A DNA stretch of 64,000 bases from NCBI RefSeq assembly GCF_014195535.1, contig NZ_JACIBY010000006.1, positions 434,001-498,000 of the forward strand, in the 5' to 3' direction. Position numbers and translations under genes: made by a program. The DNA is from Runella defluvii (GTDB taxonomy: Bacteria > Bacteroidota > Bacteroidia > Cytophagales > Spirosomataceae). Below are positions 33,156 to 41,927 of the stretch, one piece after another (the first letter of the stretch is position 1; every line of letters begins with the position of its first letter). Under the pieces are notes generated by a model. That model had not been told where the DNA came from, did no database searches, and worked only from the letters and a program-made list of their open reading frames with translations.

Positions 33156-33411
33156 CCGCTATTTTTCGGTTGTGAGCAACCGAAAGCACTTGCCGTGGAC
33201 GTGATTACTCATAACCACGACTTCGGCTATTAAAAATTAGCCGCTATTTTTCGGTTGTGAGCAACCGAAAGCACTTGCCGTGGGCGTGATTACTCATAAC
33301 CACGACTTCGGCTATTAAAAATTAGCCGCTATTTTTCGGTTGTGAGCAACCGAAAGCACTTGCCGTGGGCGTGGTTACTCATAACCACGGCTTCGGTTGC
33401 TCACAACCGAA
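33156..33411. repeat. Three tandem 85-bp units, each with two hairpins
   Basis: Units start at 33156, 33241 and 33326 with CCGCTATTTTTCGG. Units 1 and 2 differ visibly only by one A/G change in CGTGGACG/CGTGGGCG. Each holds CGGTTGTGAGCAACCG and, 20 to 30 bases on, GTGATTACTCATAACCAC (in unit 3 GTGGTTACTCATAACCAC, a perfect 7-bp stem). The third unit ends instead in CTTCGGTTGCTCACAACCGAAG, the first hairpin in the reverse sense, so the array is bounded by inverted copies. There is no coding potential and no spacer variation. Confidence 0.9.
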
Positions 33412-33469
33412 GCTAATTTACTCAACCAAGTATGAAACAAAATAGTTTGAGAAATACCCCAAAACAAAA

Positions 33470-33515
33470 CAGTCCACAATTTACAATATAATAAGCTATT
33501 GTAAACTGTGAACTG
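33470..33515 (-). terminator. Imperfect hairpin after the DEAD-box gene
   Basis: CAGTCCACAATTTACAATA (33470-33488) pairs with TATTGTAAACTGTGAACTG (33497-33515) with a few mismatches and an 8-base loop. On the minus strand the stem is followed by TTTTGTTTTG, 20 bases past the helicase stop. Confidence 0.55.
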
Positions 33516-33534
33516 CCAATTGTTACTTTTTTAT

Positions 33535-35262
33535 CTATCGTGCTACTTCGATATTCACTGGCTTTCCTTTGATGGTATTGCCACTCATGGCTTCTACCAC
33601 ACGACGAGCATCGCGCTCAGGAACGTCAACAAACGAATACGCATCAAAAATGTCAATCGAACCAATCACGCGGCCTGGGATACCTGCTTCACCCGCAATG
33701 GCACCTACGATGTCGCGAGGTTGAACACGGTCTTTACGACCTACGCTCACAAACAAGCGAATCATACCTGGGTCATTGCGTTTCTGACGGTCACCACCAC
33801 CACGGCTATCACGGTCACCACCACGACCACCACGGTCGCCAAAACGGCCACTACCTTCACCACGTTTTTCGAAACGTCCGCCACGGTCATCACGTGCGCC
33901 ATTTCTGTCTTTAAACTTACGGTCTTCGTCCCATGCCAAGTCAGTATCAGCAAATTCGCTTTTCTGAACACCCATGTTGATTTTCACCAAAGCGGCTACA
34001 ATTGTTTCAGTGCTCAGGCCAGTCGTATGGTGCAACATCGTGAGCATATCGCTGTAGATATCCAAATCACCTTCGGTCGCCGCTTTTTCTACTTGCTCAA
34101 TAAAACGAGCTTTACGAACGCCCACAATGTCCTCAAACGTAGGGATTACTCCTTTTTCGATGCGAACTTTTGTGTAACTTTCGATTTGGCGGAGGCGGAA
34201 TTTTTCGTCTTTTGCAACCAATGTCAACGCCTTACCTGTACGACCCGCGCGGCCCGTACGGCCAATACGGTGTACGTAATATTCTTCGTCGAGGGGAAGG
34301 TCAAAGTTAATTACCGCATCCACGCCCGACACGTCGATTCCGCGAGCTGCCACGTCGGTAGCCACCAAGATAGTAGTTGTACCTGCTCTAAACTTCGCCA
34401 TTACGTTGTTACGTTGGGCTTGGCGCAAATCGCCGTGAAGTCCTTCAGCTTGGTAGCCGCGTATCATCAAATCTTCCGTAATTTCATCTACTTTACGTTT
34501 TGTATTACAGAAGATAATCACTTGTTTCAAGTCGTAAGAATCAATCAAACGGCAAGTTACTTCCGCCTTTGCACGTTGTTTTACTTCAAAACAAACCTGT
34601 TCGATGTTCTCATTGGTTACTTCTTTACGAGTTACTTTAACGAGAACAGGATCATTTTGGAATTTCTGCGTAATGGCCATGATAGGCTTTGACATCGTCG
34701 CAGAGAACAAAACCGTTTGGCGTTCACCTGGCATTTCTTCCAAAATGCTTTCGATATCTTCACGGAAGCCCATGTCAAGCATTTCGTCCGCTTCGTCAAG
34801 CACCATGTAACTTACTTTCTCTAATTTCAAGGCGCGACGCTCCATCATATCCATCGTACGACCTGGCGTACCTACGACGATATGTACGCCACCACGCAAC
34901 GCTTTAATTTGGCGCTCAATCGAGTCACCTCCGTAAATCGTTTCAATTTTTACGCCTTTCTTGTATTTCGCCAAGCGACGCAATTCGTCGGTTACCTGAA
35001 CCGCCAATTCACGCGTTGGGCACAAAATAAGTACCTGAGTGTGTTTTTCAGTAACGTCAACAAGTTCTAGCGCTGGCAAACCGAAGGCCGCAGTTTTACC
35101 TGTACCTGTCTGGGCTTGTCCGATAACGTCTAATCCTTGTAAAAGATGGGGAATTGCTTGTGCTTGAATAGGAGATGGTTTTTCAAAACCCATTTCGTTG
35201 GTTGCTTGTAACAGTTCATCTGATAAGCCCAACGTTTGAAAACTTAATGTTTCTTCTTGCAT
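33535..35262 (-). CDS. DEAD-box RNA helicase (CshA/DeaD type) with DbpA RNA-binding domain
   Basis: A 575-residue cytoplasmic ATP-dependent helicase that remodels ribosomal or messenger RNA. Motifs: the Q motif near GFEKPSPIQAQAIPHLL, I AQTGTGKTAA, Ia PTRELAVQV, II VLDEADEMLDMGF, III FSATMS, IV IIFCNTKRKV, V ATDVAARGIDV, VI HRIGRTGRAGRTG. Residues about 455-495 are an Arg/Gly/Asp-rich linker (GGRGGDRDSRGGGDRQ). The last 75 residues (MIRLFVSVGRKDRVQPRDI to the end) are the DbpA-type RNA-binding domain. The gene has a leader of about 240 bases, as cold-induced helicases often do. Confidence 0.95.
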   Translation of the reverse strand: MQEETLSFQTLGLSDELLQATNEMGFEKPSPIQAQAIPHLLQGLDVIGQAQTGTGKTAAFGLPALELVDVTEKHTQVLILCPTRELAVQVTDELRRLAKYKKGVKIETIYGGDSIERQIKALRGGVHIVVGTPGRTMDMMERRALKLEKVSYMVLDEADEMLDMGFREDIESILEEMPGERQTVLFSATMSKPIMAITQKFQNDPVLVKVTRKEVTNENIEQVCFEVKQRAKAEVTCRLIDSYDLKQVIIFCNTKRKVDEITEDLMIRGYQAEGLHGDLRQAQRNNVMAKFRAGTTTILVATDVAARGIDVSGVDAVINFDLPLDEEYYVHRIGRTGRAGRTGKALTLVAKDEKFRLRQIESYTKVRIEKGVIPTFEDIVGVRKARFIEQVEKAATEGDLDIYSDMLTMLHHTTGLSTETIVAALVKINMGVQKSEFADTDLAWDEDRKFKDRNGARDDRGGRFEKRGEGSGRFGDRGGRGGDRDSRGGGDRQKRNDPGMIRLFVSVGRKDRVQPRDIVGAIAGEAGIPGRVIGSIDIFDAYSFVDVPERDARRVVEAMSGNTIKGKPVNIEVAR

Positions 35263-35507
35263 TGTATTGTTTATATTGAATATTGTGTTGGGAGCATAGA
35301 GTACAACAGCACATACAGGCGCGACAGCGTCTCCACACCCACAAACTGAATACTCAATACTCGCTTAAAAAAGCACTGCAGCCCGAAGAGTCTCTGTAGG
35401 TTAAAACAGATGGCCTGCGTGTATTTTCTGAGGACGAAAAGAAGGGGTAAACCCTAACACAAAAAATCGCAGAGACGAACGAGCGTGTTCGTGCAGTAAA
35501 ACTTTTG
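35263..35507 (-). other. Long 5' leader of the DEAD-box helicase message
   Basis: If the promoter at 35508-35541 is used, the message carries about 240 untranslated bases. No ORF of note is present. A hairpin GACGAAC-GAGCGT-GTTCGT lies near the 5' end (about 35473-35492). CGAGTATTGAGTATTCAGTTTG lies near the middle. Long leaders on helicase and cold-shock genes commonly regulate by RNA folding; here that is inference. Confidence 0.45.
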
Positions 35508-35541
35508 CAAAAGTAAGACTATTTATCGAATAAACGACAAA
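35508..35541 (-). promoter_or_regulatory. Promoter of the DEAD-box helicase gene
   Basis: On the minus strand TTTG (35541-35538), a 22-base spacer and TACTTTTG followed by C (35515-35508). Both parts match the Bacteroidota consensus. Confidence 0.6.
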
Positions 35542-35594
35542 TGAGAGATAAAATTTTGTATTTTTCGTAGCAATATAAAATTTTGCGGGCTTCG

Positions 35595-36281
35595 CTACTG
35601 GATTTCAGTTACCGCTCCATTTTCGCATTTAACCACCCGAGCAGGGTATTTTTTTAGGAAGTCATAATTGTGGGTAGCCATCAAAATAGCCGTTCCTGCG
35701 GTATTGATGGTTTGGAAGACTTGCATGATTTGCTCTCCTACCTCTGGATCGAGGTTTCCTGTAGGCTCATCGGCAAGTAAAATTTGGGGCTCATTGAGCA
35801 TGGCCCTGGCAATCACTACACGTTGTTGTTCTCCACCCGAAAGTTGATGTGGCATTTTTTTGGGAGACGTACCCAGCCCGACTTGCATTAACACGTCCGA
35901 AATCCGAGTTTTAATGGCCGACTTATCCGTCCAACCCGTCGCACGAAGAACAAACTCTAGGTTTTCTTCCACGTTACGATCAAAAAACAATTGAAAATCT
36001 TGAAACACAATGCCCAGTTTTCTTCTCAAAAACGGCACTTCTGCTTGTTTCATTTTTTGCAATTCATATCCTACCACTTTTCCTTTTCCCGATTCAAGCC
36101 ACAAGTCCCCGTACAAAGTTTTCAAAAGTGAACTTTTTCCACTTCCTGTACGGCCAATAAGAAACACAAAGTCACCTTTGTTGATTTCGAAATTGACATC
36201 CGACAATACCAACTTGTTGCCGTTTTGGTATATATCTACTCCTTCAAGCTTAATGATGGGTTCCGAAGAAAATGCGGTCAT
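35595..36281 (-). CDS. ftsE: Cell-division ABC ATPase FtsE
   Basis: A 228-residue ATPase. FtsE with the membrane protein FtsX controls septal peptidoglycan hydrolases. Motifs: Walker [21 protein letters not shown], the Q-loop [20 protein letters not shown], signature [16 protein letters not shown], Walker [16 protein letters not shown]-loop MATHNYDF. The R-T-G-S-G-K-S Walker A and FQDFxLxxDRxVxENLxFVL are the FtsE form and differ from LolD. ftsX is not adjacent here, as is common in Bacteroidota. Downstream, the helicase leader follows; upstream is an inverted-repeat element. Confidence 0.88.
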   Translation of the reverse strand: MTAFSSEPIIKLEGVDIYQNGNKLVLSDVNFEINKGDFVFLIGRTGSGKSSLLKTLYGDLWLESGKGKVVGYELQKMKQAEVPFLRRKLGIVFQDFQLFFDRNVEENLEFVLRATGWTDKSAIKTRISDVLMQVGLGTSPKKMPHQLSGGEQQRVVIARAMLNEPQILLADEPTGNLDPEVGEQIMQVFQTINTAGTAILMATHNYDFLKKYPARVVKCENGAVTEIQ

Positions 36282-36296
36282 TTGTTTGCAGCGATT

Positions 36297-36360
36297 AGCA
36301 GTTAGTTAACCAGCAGTCAGCGATTGACAATCTTTTACTGACTGCAAATCGCTAACTGCT
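36297..36360. repeat. Nested inverted repeat of AGCAGTTAG / GCAGTCAG type
   Basis: AGCAGTTAG (36297-36305) pairs with CTAACTGCT (36352-36360), and inside it GCAGTCAG (36313-36320) pairs with CTGACTGC (36338-36345). AGCGATT/AATCGCT copies lie between. The element separates fsa from ftsE and can stop or process the transcript. Confidence 0.65.
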
Positions 36361-36368
36361 GAGCCTGA

Positions 36369-37025
36369 TTACTGGTTTGCTTTTTTGTAATCAGCCAAGA
36401 ATTTCTCCAATCCAATATCTGTAAGTGGGTGCTTCAACAACGATGTAATAACGCTAAGTGGGCAAGTTACGACATCGGCGCCAAGTTCTGCACATTTCAA
36501 CAAGTGAACTGGGTGGCGTACCGAAGCAGCCAATACTTCTGTTGTGAATCCGTAATTTTGGTAAATACCCACAATCTGCTCAATCAGCTCCATACCGTCC
36601 ATTGAAATATCGTCCAAACGACCAATGAAAGGAGAAACGTAAGTGGCGCCCGCTTTGGCTGCCAACAACGCCTGACCAGCTGAAAAAACGAGGGTGCAGT
36701 TGGTACGAATGCCACGGTCAGAAAGCGCTTTGATTGCCTTTATCCCGTCTTTAATCATTGGCACTTTTACCACGATTTTGTCATCTATTTCGATAAGCTC
36801 GCTCGCTTCTTTAAGCATCCCCTCCAAATCGGTCGAAATCACTTCCGCACTCACATCTCCGTCCACAATGTCACAAATCGCTTTGTAATGCGCAATTACA
36901 TTCGCTTTTCCCGTAATTCCTTCTTTGGCCATAAGCGATGGATTAGTGGTTACACCATCCAAAACGCCCAAATCATACGCTTCTTGAATTTCTTTCAAAT
37001 TAGCCGTATCAATGAAAAATTTCAT
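36369..37025 (-). CDS. fsa: Fructose-6-phosphate aldolase / small transaldolase
   Basis: A 218-residue TIM-barrel aldolase of the TalC/Fsa group. It acts on fructose 6-phosphate or in the non-oxidative pentose phosphate pathway. The start [19 protein letters not shown] is the family opening; [10 protein letters not shown] holds the strand-2 motif. The Schiff-base lysine is Lys87 in [28 protein letters not shown] and [15 protein letters not shown] complete the barrel. Its short length separates it from full-size transaldolases. A TAACTTTG promoter element lies close upstream. Confidence 0.93.
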   Translation of the reverse strand: MKFFIDTANLKEIQEAYDLGVLDGVTTNPSLMAKEGITGKANVIAHYKAICDIVDGDVSAEVISTDLEGMLKEASELIEIDDKIVVKVPMIKDGIKAIKALSDRGIRTNCTLVFSAGQALLAAKAGATYVSPFIGRLDDISMDGMELIEQIVGIYQNYGFTTEVLAASVRHPVHLLKCAELGADVVTCPLSVITSLLKHPLTDIGLEKFLADYKKANQ

Positions 37026-37050
37026 AATGAGAGATTTAAGTTATGTCGTG

Positions 37051-37058
37051 CAAAGTTA
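37051..37058 (-). promoter_or_regulatory. Bacteroidota -7 element for fsa
   Basis: The minus strand reads TAACTTTG followed by C, exactly TAnnTTTG, 25 bases upstream of the ATG at 37025. A TTTT instead of TTTG lies 19 bases further up. Confidence 0.5.
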
Positions 37059-37171
37059 GGCAAAGCAGGCCGTATCTAAAATTTTTACCATGAAAATAGA
37101 CTTGCCCACTTTTAAAAGTACAACTTACTCCACTATTACCCAAAAAGGCTATTCCTTTTTAATTTTCAAAA

Positions 37172-37203
37172 TTTGCATTATAGAAATTTATTATTGTAAT
37201 TTG
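37172..37203 (+). promoter_or_regulatory. Probable promoter of the SusC/SusD operon
   Basis: TTTG at 37172-37175, a 21-base spacer, then TAATTTG followed by C at 37197-37203 (one T shorter than consensus). This gives a leader of about 110 bases before the SusC ATG. The remaining leader has no recognised riboswitch. Confidence 0.45.
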
Positions 37204-37322
37204 CTTTCTGGTTAGGTTACTTGCGGACAAGAAATACTTGGAACAATCCAAAATCCCTTGTAGTGAGTCCTTCCAAGTGACTGGACCAAACAGGTAATCA
37301 TTCACAAAACAATTTTAAACCT

Positions 37323-40300
37323 ATGATGAACAGTTTCCCTTCTGTAGGGCGAGTTTTACTCGCTCGTCAGTTTGCTGTCCTTGGTAAAATCGCCATGACA
37401 GTTTTGTTCACAGTGGTCTTCTTGGGAGTCCAAGCTCAGGAAAGACAAGTCACTGGTAAAGTAAAAGATGGAACAGGCACAGGAATGCCAGGTGTAACAG
37501 TTGCAGTAAAAGGAACTCAACGCGGTACGAGTACAGATGTTGATGGAAATTACAAAGTTGCCGTTCCTACAAACGCGACACTCGTATTTAGCTACGTAGG
37601 TTACTCAAACCAAGAAATTGCGGTTGGTACCCGCTCAGTTGTCGATGTAACTCTTCTCGAAGACAACAAAGTCCTGAATGAAGTAGTGGTAGTAGGTTAT
37701 GGTACAGTCAAGAAAAAAGATGCGACTGGTGCTGTAAACGCTATTGGTGCAAAAGACTTCCAAAAAGGGATTGTAGTATCACCCGAACAATTGATGCAAG
37801 GACGCGTAGCTGGGGTGCAAATCACTCAGTCAAGCGGTGAGCCAGGTGGTGGCATCAACGTTCGTATCCGTGGTACGTCTTCCGTATTTGGTGGTAACAA
37901 CCCATTGTTTGTTATCGACGGAGTACCTTTGGCAGGTGACAATACCTCATCTGGTGGAGATGCTTCGGGGGTTGGTCGTCAGCCAGCTAAAAACCCATTG
38001 AACTTCTTGAACCCAGAAGACATTGCAAGCATCGACATCTTGAAAGATGCTTCGGCAACGGCAATCTACGGTTCACGTGGTGCTAACGGGGTAGTTTTGA
38101 TTACAACGAAAAAAGGAAAAGGTAAAGGTACGCTTGAGTACGGTTACTCACTTGGAGCAAGTAGTCTTACAAAGCGTTATGATTTGCTAAATGCCGATGA
38201 ATACCGTGCAGCGGGTGGTCAAGATCAAAAAGGTAATACTGACTGGCAAAAAGAATTGTTCAGAACTGGTTACACTAACCAACACAACTTTGCCTTCGGA
38301 GCTGGCGATAACAACGGAAGCTACCGCTTTACGTTGGGTTATTTGAACCAACAGGGGATTATCAAAGAGTCAGAAATCAAGCGTTACAGCTTAGGCTTCA
38401 ATGGTTCTAAGAAATTCCTTAATGACCGTTTGACGATTGCGAGTAACATCAACATTTCAAACAACCAAGACGCTAACGTACCTATCTCAGAGAACATTGG
38501 TTTTGAAGGAGACCTTTTAGGTAACATCTTGAAAGCTAACCCAACTCGCCCTGTTTACAACAGCGACGGTACGTTCAACCAACCAGGTAACACTGAACCT
38601 AACCCGTTGGCAATGATTGTATTGTCTCAAGACAACACAAACACGCTTCGCGCTTTGGGTAACATCAATGCTGAATTACAAATTGTGAAGAACTTGAAAT
38701 TCAAAACAGTAATTGGTTTTGACAAGTCATTCTCTTCAAGAAAATCAGCTTATTCTCGTGACCTCGTGTTGACAGGTGTTGACAAACTCGGCCGTGCTTA
38801 CGTTGCGGATATCGAAACTGACAACAAATTGTGGGAAAACTACTTCACATACGACAAAGAGTTTAACAAAATCACATTCAATGCGTTGTTAGGTTATTCG
38901 TATCAGATGTTCAGCCGCTACTCAAAAAATATTGCAGCTGCTAACTTCCGTACCAGCGACTTAGATTTGATGATCAACAACATCGCATCAGCAAATGCTG
39001 GTAAATTTGGTAGCAACGTTATCAACAACTCTGGTTCAGAAACTGACGAATTGCAATCATATTTCGGACGTGTAAACGTAGGTATCAATGACAAATATTT
39101 GTTAACAGCTACTTTGCGTTCAGACGGTTCTACGAAATTCGGGGGCAACAACAAATATGGTTTCTTCCCATCTTTCGCTGCTAAGTGGAAAATCATGAAC
39201 GAAAGCTTCGCTCCTAAGAATATCTTCGATGACTTATCGGTTCGTTTGGGCTATGGTTTGACAGGTAACCAATCAATTCCTCACAACGTCTATGACCGTC
39301 GTGACCGTTACAGTGGCTGGGGAATCAACCAGGGTGGTGATAACATCGAAGGTGGTGGTTTGAACGCCGTAGCATTTAACAACCCTAACTTGAAATGGGA
39401 AACAACGTCATCTATCAACTTAGGTTTGGATTTTGCTATCTTGAAAAACCGTCTTTCTGGAACGATTGATTTCTATCAGAAAAACACCAAAGACCTCTTG
39501 TTCTACGTTATTTCAGCACAACCTGCTCCTACGCCATTTACGTGGAAAAACTTGGATACTGACATCCAAAACCGTGGGTTAGAAATTTCATTGACAGGTT
39601 CGGTGGTTGACCAAACTAACTTTAGTTGGGAAGTATTGTTAAACGCTGGTTTCAACAAAAACATGGTTAAAAACCTTAATGGGGTATTTGACACGGGTGA
39701 AATCAACGGTCAAGGTTTGACAGGTGCGTTTGCACAACGTATCGCAGCTGGTCAGCCTTTGTTTGCTTATTTCTTGCGTGACTTCGGCGGATATGATGAA
39801 AACGGGAACTCGCTTTATCCGAATGGTGACTACCAACAATTCTTGAATGGTAAAAGCCCACTTCCAACTGCTACTGGTGGTTTGACAAACAACTTGCGTT
39901 ACAAAAACTGGGATTTGAGCTTGTTCTTCAACGGCGTATTTGGTAACTACCTTTACTCAAATACTGAAAATGCGTTCTTTACAAAAGGATCATTTGCAAA
40001 CGGACGTAACGTGACTAAGAATGTGGTAACAAGCAAAGAAGGTCCATTGAACGCTCCAGACGTTTCAACTCGTTTCTTGCAAAAAGGTGATTTTGTTCGT
40101 TTACAAAACTTGAACTTGAGCTACCGTGTACCAGTAAGTGGTAAAACTATTTCAAACTTGCGCGTATTCTTGACAGGTCAAAACTTGATGACCTTCACTA
40201 AGTACACTGGTCAAGATCCAGAAGTAAGCACCAACAAGTCTATCAACGGTATTCCATCGTTTGGTATCGACTACACTGCTTACCCAAGAGCTAGAACTTG

Positions 40301-40328
40301 GACCATTGGTGCTAACATTTCGTTCTAA
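37323..40328 (+). CDS. SusC/RagA-family TonB-dependent outer-membrane transporter
   Basis: A 1001-residue outer-membrane importer. Signal peptide to about residue 38 (FLGVQAQ). Residues about 42-115 are the carboxypeptidase-regulatory-like domain (VTGKVKDGTGTGMPGVTVAV, VDGNYKVAVP). NEVVVVGYGTVKKKDATGAV marks the junction to the plug (RVAGVQITQSSGEPGGGINV, ILKDASATAIYGSRGANGVV). The rest is the 22-strand barrel, ending RARTWTIGANISF with a terminal Phe. It works with the SusD protein next door, taking up oligosaccharides or similar ligands. Codons are strongly biased to GGT, CGT, AAC and TTC compared with downstream genes, suggesting high expression. Confidence 0.96.
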   Translation: MMNSFPSVGRVLLARQFAVLGKIAMTVLFTVVFLGVQAQERQVTGKVKDGTGTGMPGVTVAVKGTQRGTSTDVDGNYKVAVPTNATLVFSYVGYSNQEIAVGTRSVVDVTLLEDNKVLNEVVVVGYGTVKKKDATGAVNAIGAKDFQKGIVVSPEQLMQGRVAGVQITQSSGEPGGGINVRIRGTSSVFGGNNPLFVIDGVPLAGDNTSSGGDASGVGRQPAKNPLNFLNPEDIASIDILKDASATAIYGSRGANGVVLITTKKGKGKGTLEYGYSLGASSLTKRYDLLNADEYRAAGGQDQKGNTDWQKELFRTGYTNQHNFAFGAGDNNGSYRFTLGYLNQQGIIKESEIKRYSLGFNGSKKFLNDRLTIASNINISNNQDANVPISENIGFEGDLLGNILKANPTRPVYNSDGTFNQPGNTEPNPLAMIVLSQDNTNTLRALGNINAELQIVKNLKFKTVIGFDKSFSSRKSAYSRDLVLTGVDKLGRAYVADIETDNKLWENYFTYDKEFNKITFNALLGYSYQMFSRYSKNIAAANFRTSDLDLMINNIASANAGKFGSNVINNSGSETDELQSYFGRVNVGINDKYLLTATLRSDGSTKFGGNNKYGFFPSFAAKWKIMNESFAPKNIFDDLSVRLGYGLTGNQSIPHNVYDRRDRYSGWGINQGGDNIEGGGLNAVAFNNPNLKWETTSSINLGLDFAILKNRLSGTIDFYQKNTKDLLFYVISAQPAPTPFTWKNLDTDIQNRGLEISLTGSVVDQTNFSWEVLLNAGFNKNMVKNLNGVFDTGEINGQGLTGAFAQRIAAGQPLFAYFLRDFGGYDENGNSLYPNGDYQQFLNGKSPLPTATGGLTNNLRYKNWDLSLFFNGVFGNYLYSNTENAFFTKGSFANGRNVTKNVVTSKEGPLNAPDVSTRFLQKGDFVRLQNLNLSYRVPVSGKTISNLRVFLTGQNLMTFTKYTGQDPEVSTNKSINGIPSFGIDYTAYPRARTWTIGANISF

Positions 40329-40351
40329 GAACTAACAAAAAACTAAACAAA

Positions 40352-41848
40352 ATGAAGACTAATAAATACATAGTAAGAACTTTGATAGTTGGGCTAGGCT
40401 TAACTACCATCACTTCTTGTACTGATTTAGTAAATAACGAAAAAGATTCTATCGTCAGACAGTCTGAAGGTGGTACTCCTGTAGCAGGAGACCCTGTTGG
40501 TCTATTGGAATCTGCTTACAAAGACCTAGGGTTTTATACTGACCAAGCCAATGCTTACGCTTTGGGTATGCACACTTCAGCCGAAATGATTCCTCCTACA
40601 CGTGGGGTTGACTGGGGTGATAACGGGGTTTGGCGTACGCTTGACCAACATACTTGGGATGCGACCCACCAACAAGTTCGTGATACTTGGAATAGCTTGA
40701 ACTCTCGCGTGTTTAAAACCACCGAAATCTTGGCTTCTACGACCGCAACAGCGGCTCAGAAAGCAGAAGCTAAGTTCTTGCGTGCCTGGAATATGTATCA
40801 CGTGATGGACTTCTATGGTCAAGTTCCTTTCAGAGAGTTTACACAAGGGGTTGACGATCTTCCTCGCGTAATGACTCGCTCAGAAGCATTCGACTTTATC
40901 GTAAAAGATTTGGAAGAAGCACTTCCCGTATTGGTAAAAGCAGGCCCATCAGCATCAAACGGTGTGGCTAACAAAGCAGCTGCCAACTTCTTACTTGCTA
41001 AGTTGTATTTGAATAAGGCAGTTTACAAAGCTTCGACTCCAGCAGGTCCATATACATTTGATAAAGCAGATATGGACAAAGTATCAACGTATGTTAATGC
41101 TATCACTGCCGACGGATACAAGCTTGATACTGATTACTTTAATGCCTTTACAAAAAATGGCAACTCAGAAACCATTTTCGTGAGCTTGGAAGGTACACCT
41201 CAGAACCGTTGGTTTATGACGTTGCACTACAGTCAAAACCCATCTGGATGGAACGGTTTTACGACCTTGGCTGACTTCTACGATAAGTTCGAGAAAGATG
41301 ATCCACGTATCGGTAAGGCCGCAAAAGGCGATGGTACTGAGTTCTCTGGTATCGGTTACGGTTTCTTGATTGGCAAACAAGTGGATGATAAAGGTAAAGA
41401 CCTTATTGACTCACGTACGCAAAAAGTACTTTCGTTCACTCGTGACGTACCTTTGGCAGGTGCAGCTACCGATAAAGGTATCCGCGCTATCAAGTACCAC
41501 CCTGCAACAGCTGGTAAGTACATCTTGATGCGTTATGCTGAAGCACTAATGATGAAAGCAGAAGCTCAACTCCGTGGTGGTGACGCTGCTGGTGCGTTGG
41601 TAACTGTAAACTCTATCAGAACTGCCCGCAAAGCAAAAGCACTTGCCTCAATCAACACAGACGGTATGTTCGACGAAATCGGTCGCGAATTGTACTGGGA
41701 AGGTGGCAAACGTACGGTAGAAGTTCGCTACGGTAAGTTTACTACAGGTGCTGGTGCTGACAACAAAGAAGCCTACACTGTATTGTTCCCAATCCCTGCT
41801 ATCGCGCTTGTTTCTAACCCTAACTTGAAGCAAAATCAAGGGTATTAA
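40352..41848 (+). CDS. SusD/RagB-family surface lipoprotein
   Basis: A 498-residue lipoprotein (GLGLTTITSCTDLVNNEKD, cysteine 23 by count) that forms the lid on the SusC channel and binds the ligand. The SusD_RagB order is present: AEMIPPTRGVDWGDNG near the start, TPR-like helices such as KAEAKFLRAWNMYHVMDFYG and YVNAITADGYKLDTDY, then YILMRYAEALMMKAEAQLRGG and IGRELYWEGGKRTVEVRYGK, closing with LFPIPAIALVSNPNLKQNQGY. The gap from SusC is 23 bases. A hairpin follows, which would limit transcription into the next genes. Confidence 0.95.
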   Translation: MKTNKYIVRTLIVGLGLTTITSCTDLVNNEKDSIVRQSEGGTPVAGDPVGLLESAYKDLGFYTDQANAYALGMHTSAEMIPPTRGVDWGDNGVWRTLDQHTWDATHQQVRDTWNSLNSRVFKTTEILASTTATAAQKAEAKFLRAWNMYHVMDFYGQVPFREFTQGVDDLPRVMTRSEAFDFIVKDLEEALPVLVKAGPSASNGVANKAAANFLLAKLYLNKAVYKASTPAGPYTFDKADMDKVSTYVNAITADGYKLDTDYFNAFTKNGNSETIFVSLEGTPQNRWFMTLHYSQNPSGWNGFTTLADFYDKFEKDDPRIGKAAKGDGTEFSGIGYGFLIGKQVDDKGKDLIDSRTQKVLSFTRDVPLAGAATDKGIRAIKYHPATAGKYILMRYAEALMMKAEAQLRGGDAAGALVTVNSIRTARKAKALASINTDGMFDEIGRELYWEGGKRTVEVRYGKFTTGAGADNKEAYTVLFPIPAIALVSNPNLKQNQGY

Positions 41849-41873
41849 TCCGCTTTAGTAGTTATAAATTCAA

Positions 41874-41910
41874 AGAAAAATGCTCGAATCACATCGGGCA
41901 TTTTTCTTTT
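41874..41910 (+). terminator. Terminator-like hairpin after SusD
   Basis: The stem AGAAAAATGCTCGA / TCGGGCATTTTTCT (one mismatch) with a small loop ATCACA is followed by TTT. It lies between SusD and the next plus-strand gene, where partial termination would make SusCD more abundant than the genes downstream. Confidence 0.7.
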
Positions 41911-41927
41911 AGTGACTTTCCCCACCT

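Noticed and set aside
33156-33411. CRISPR array
   Set aside because: The period is 85 bases with near-identical units and no variable spacers; no cas genes are nearby.
33508-34692. Long plus-strand reading frame opposite the DEAD-box gene
   Set aside because: It lies fully antisense to a helicase with all its motifs; the composition (His, Phe, Thr-rich, (TT)n runs) reflects the antisense of a conserved gene.
37204-37322. Riboswitch in the SusC leader
   Set aside because: I could not find a conserved core of any known class or a clear terminator/antiterminator pair.
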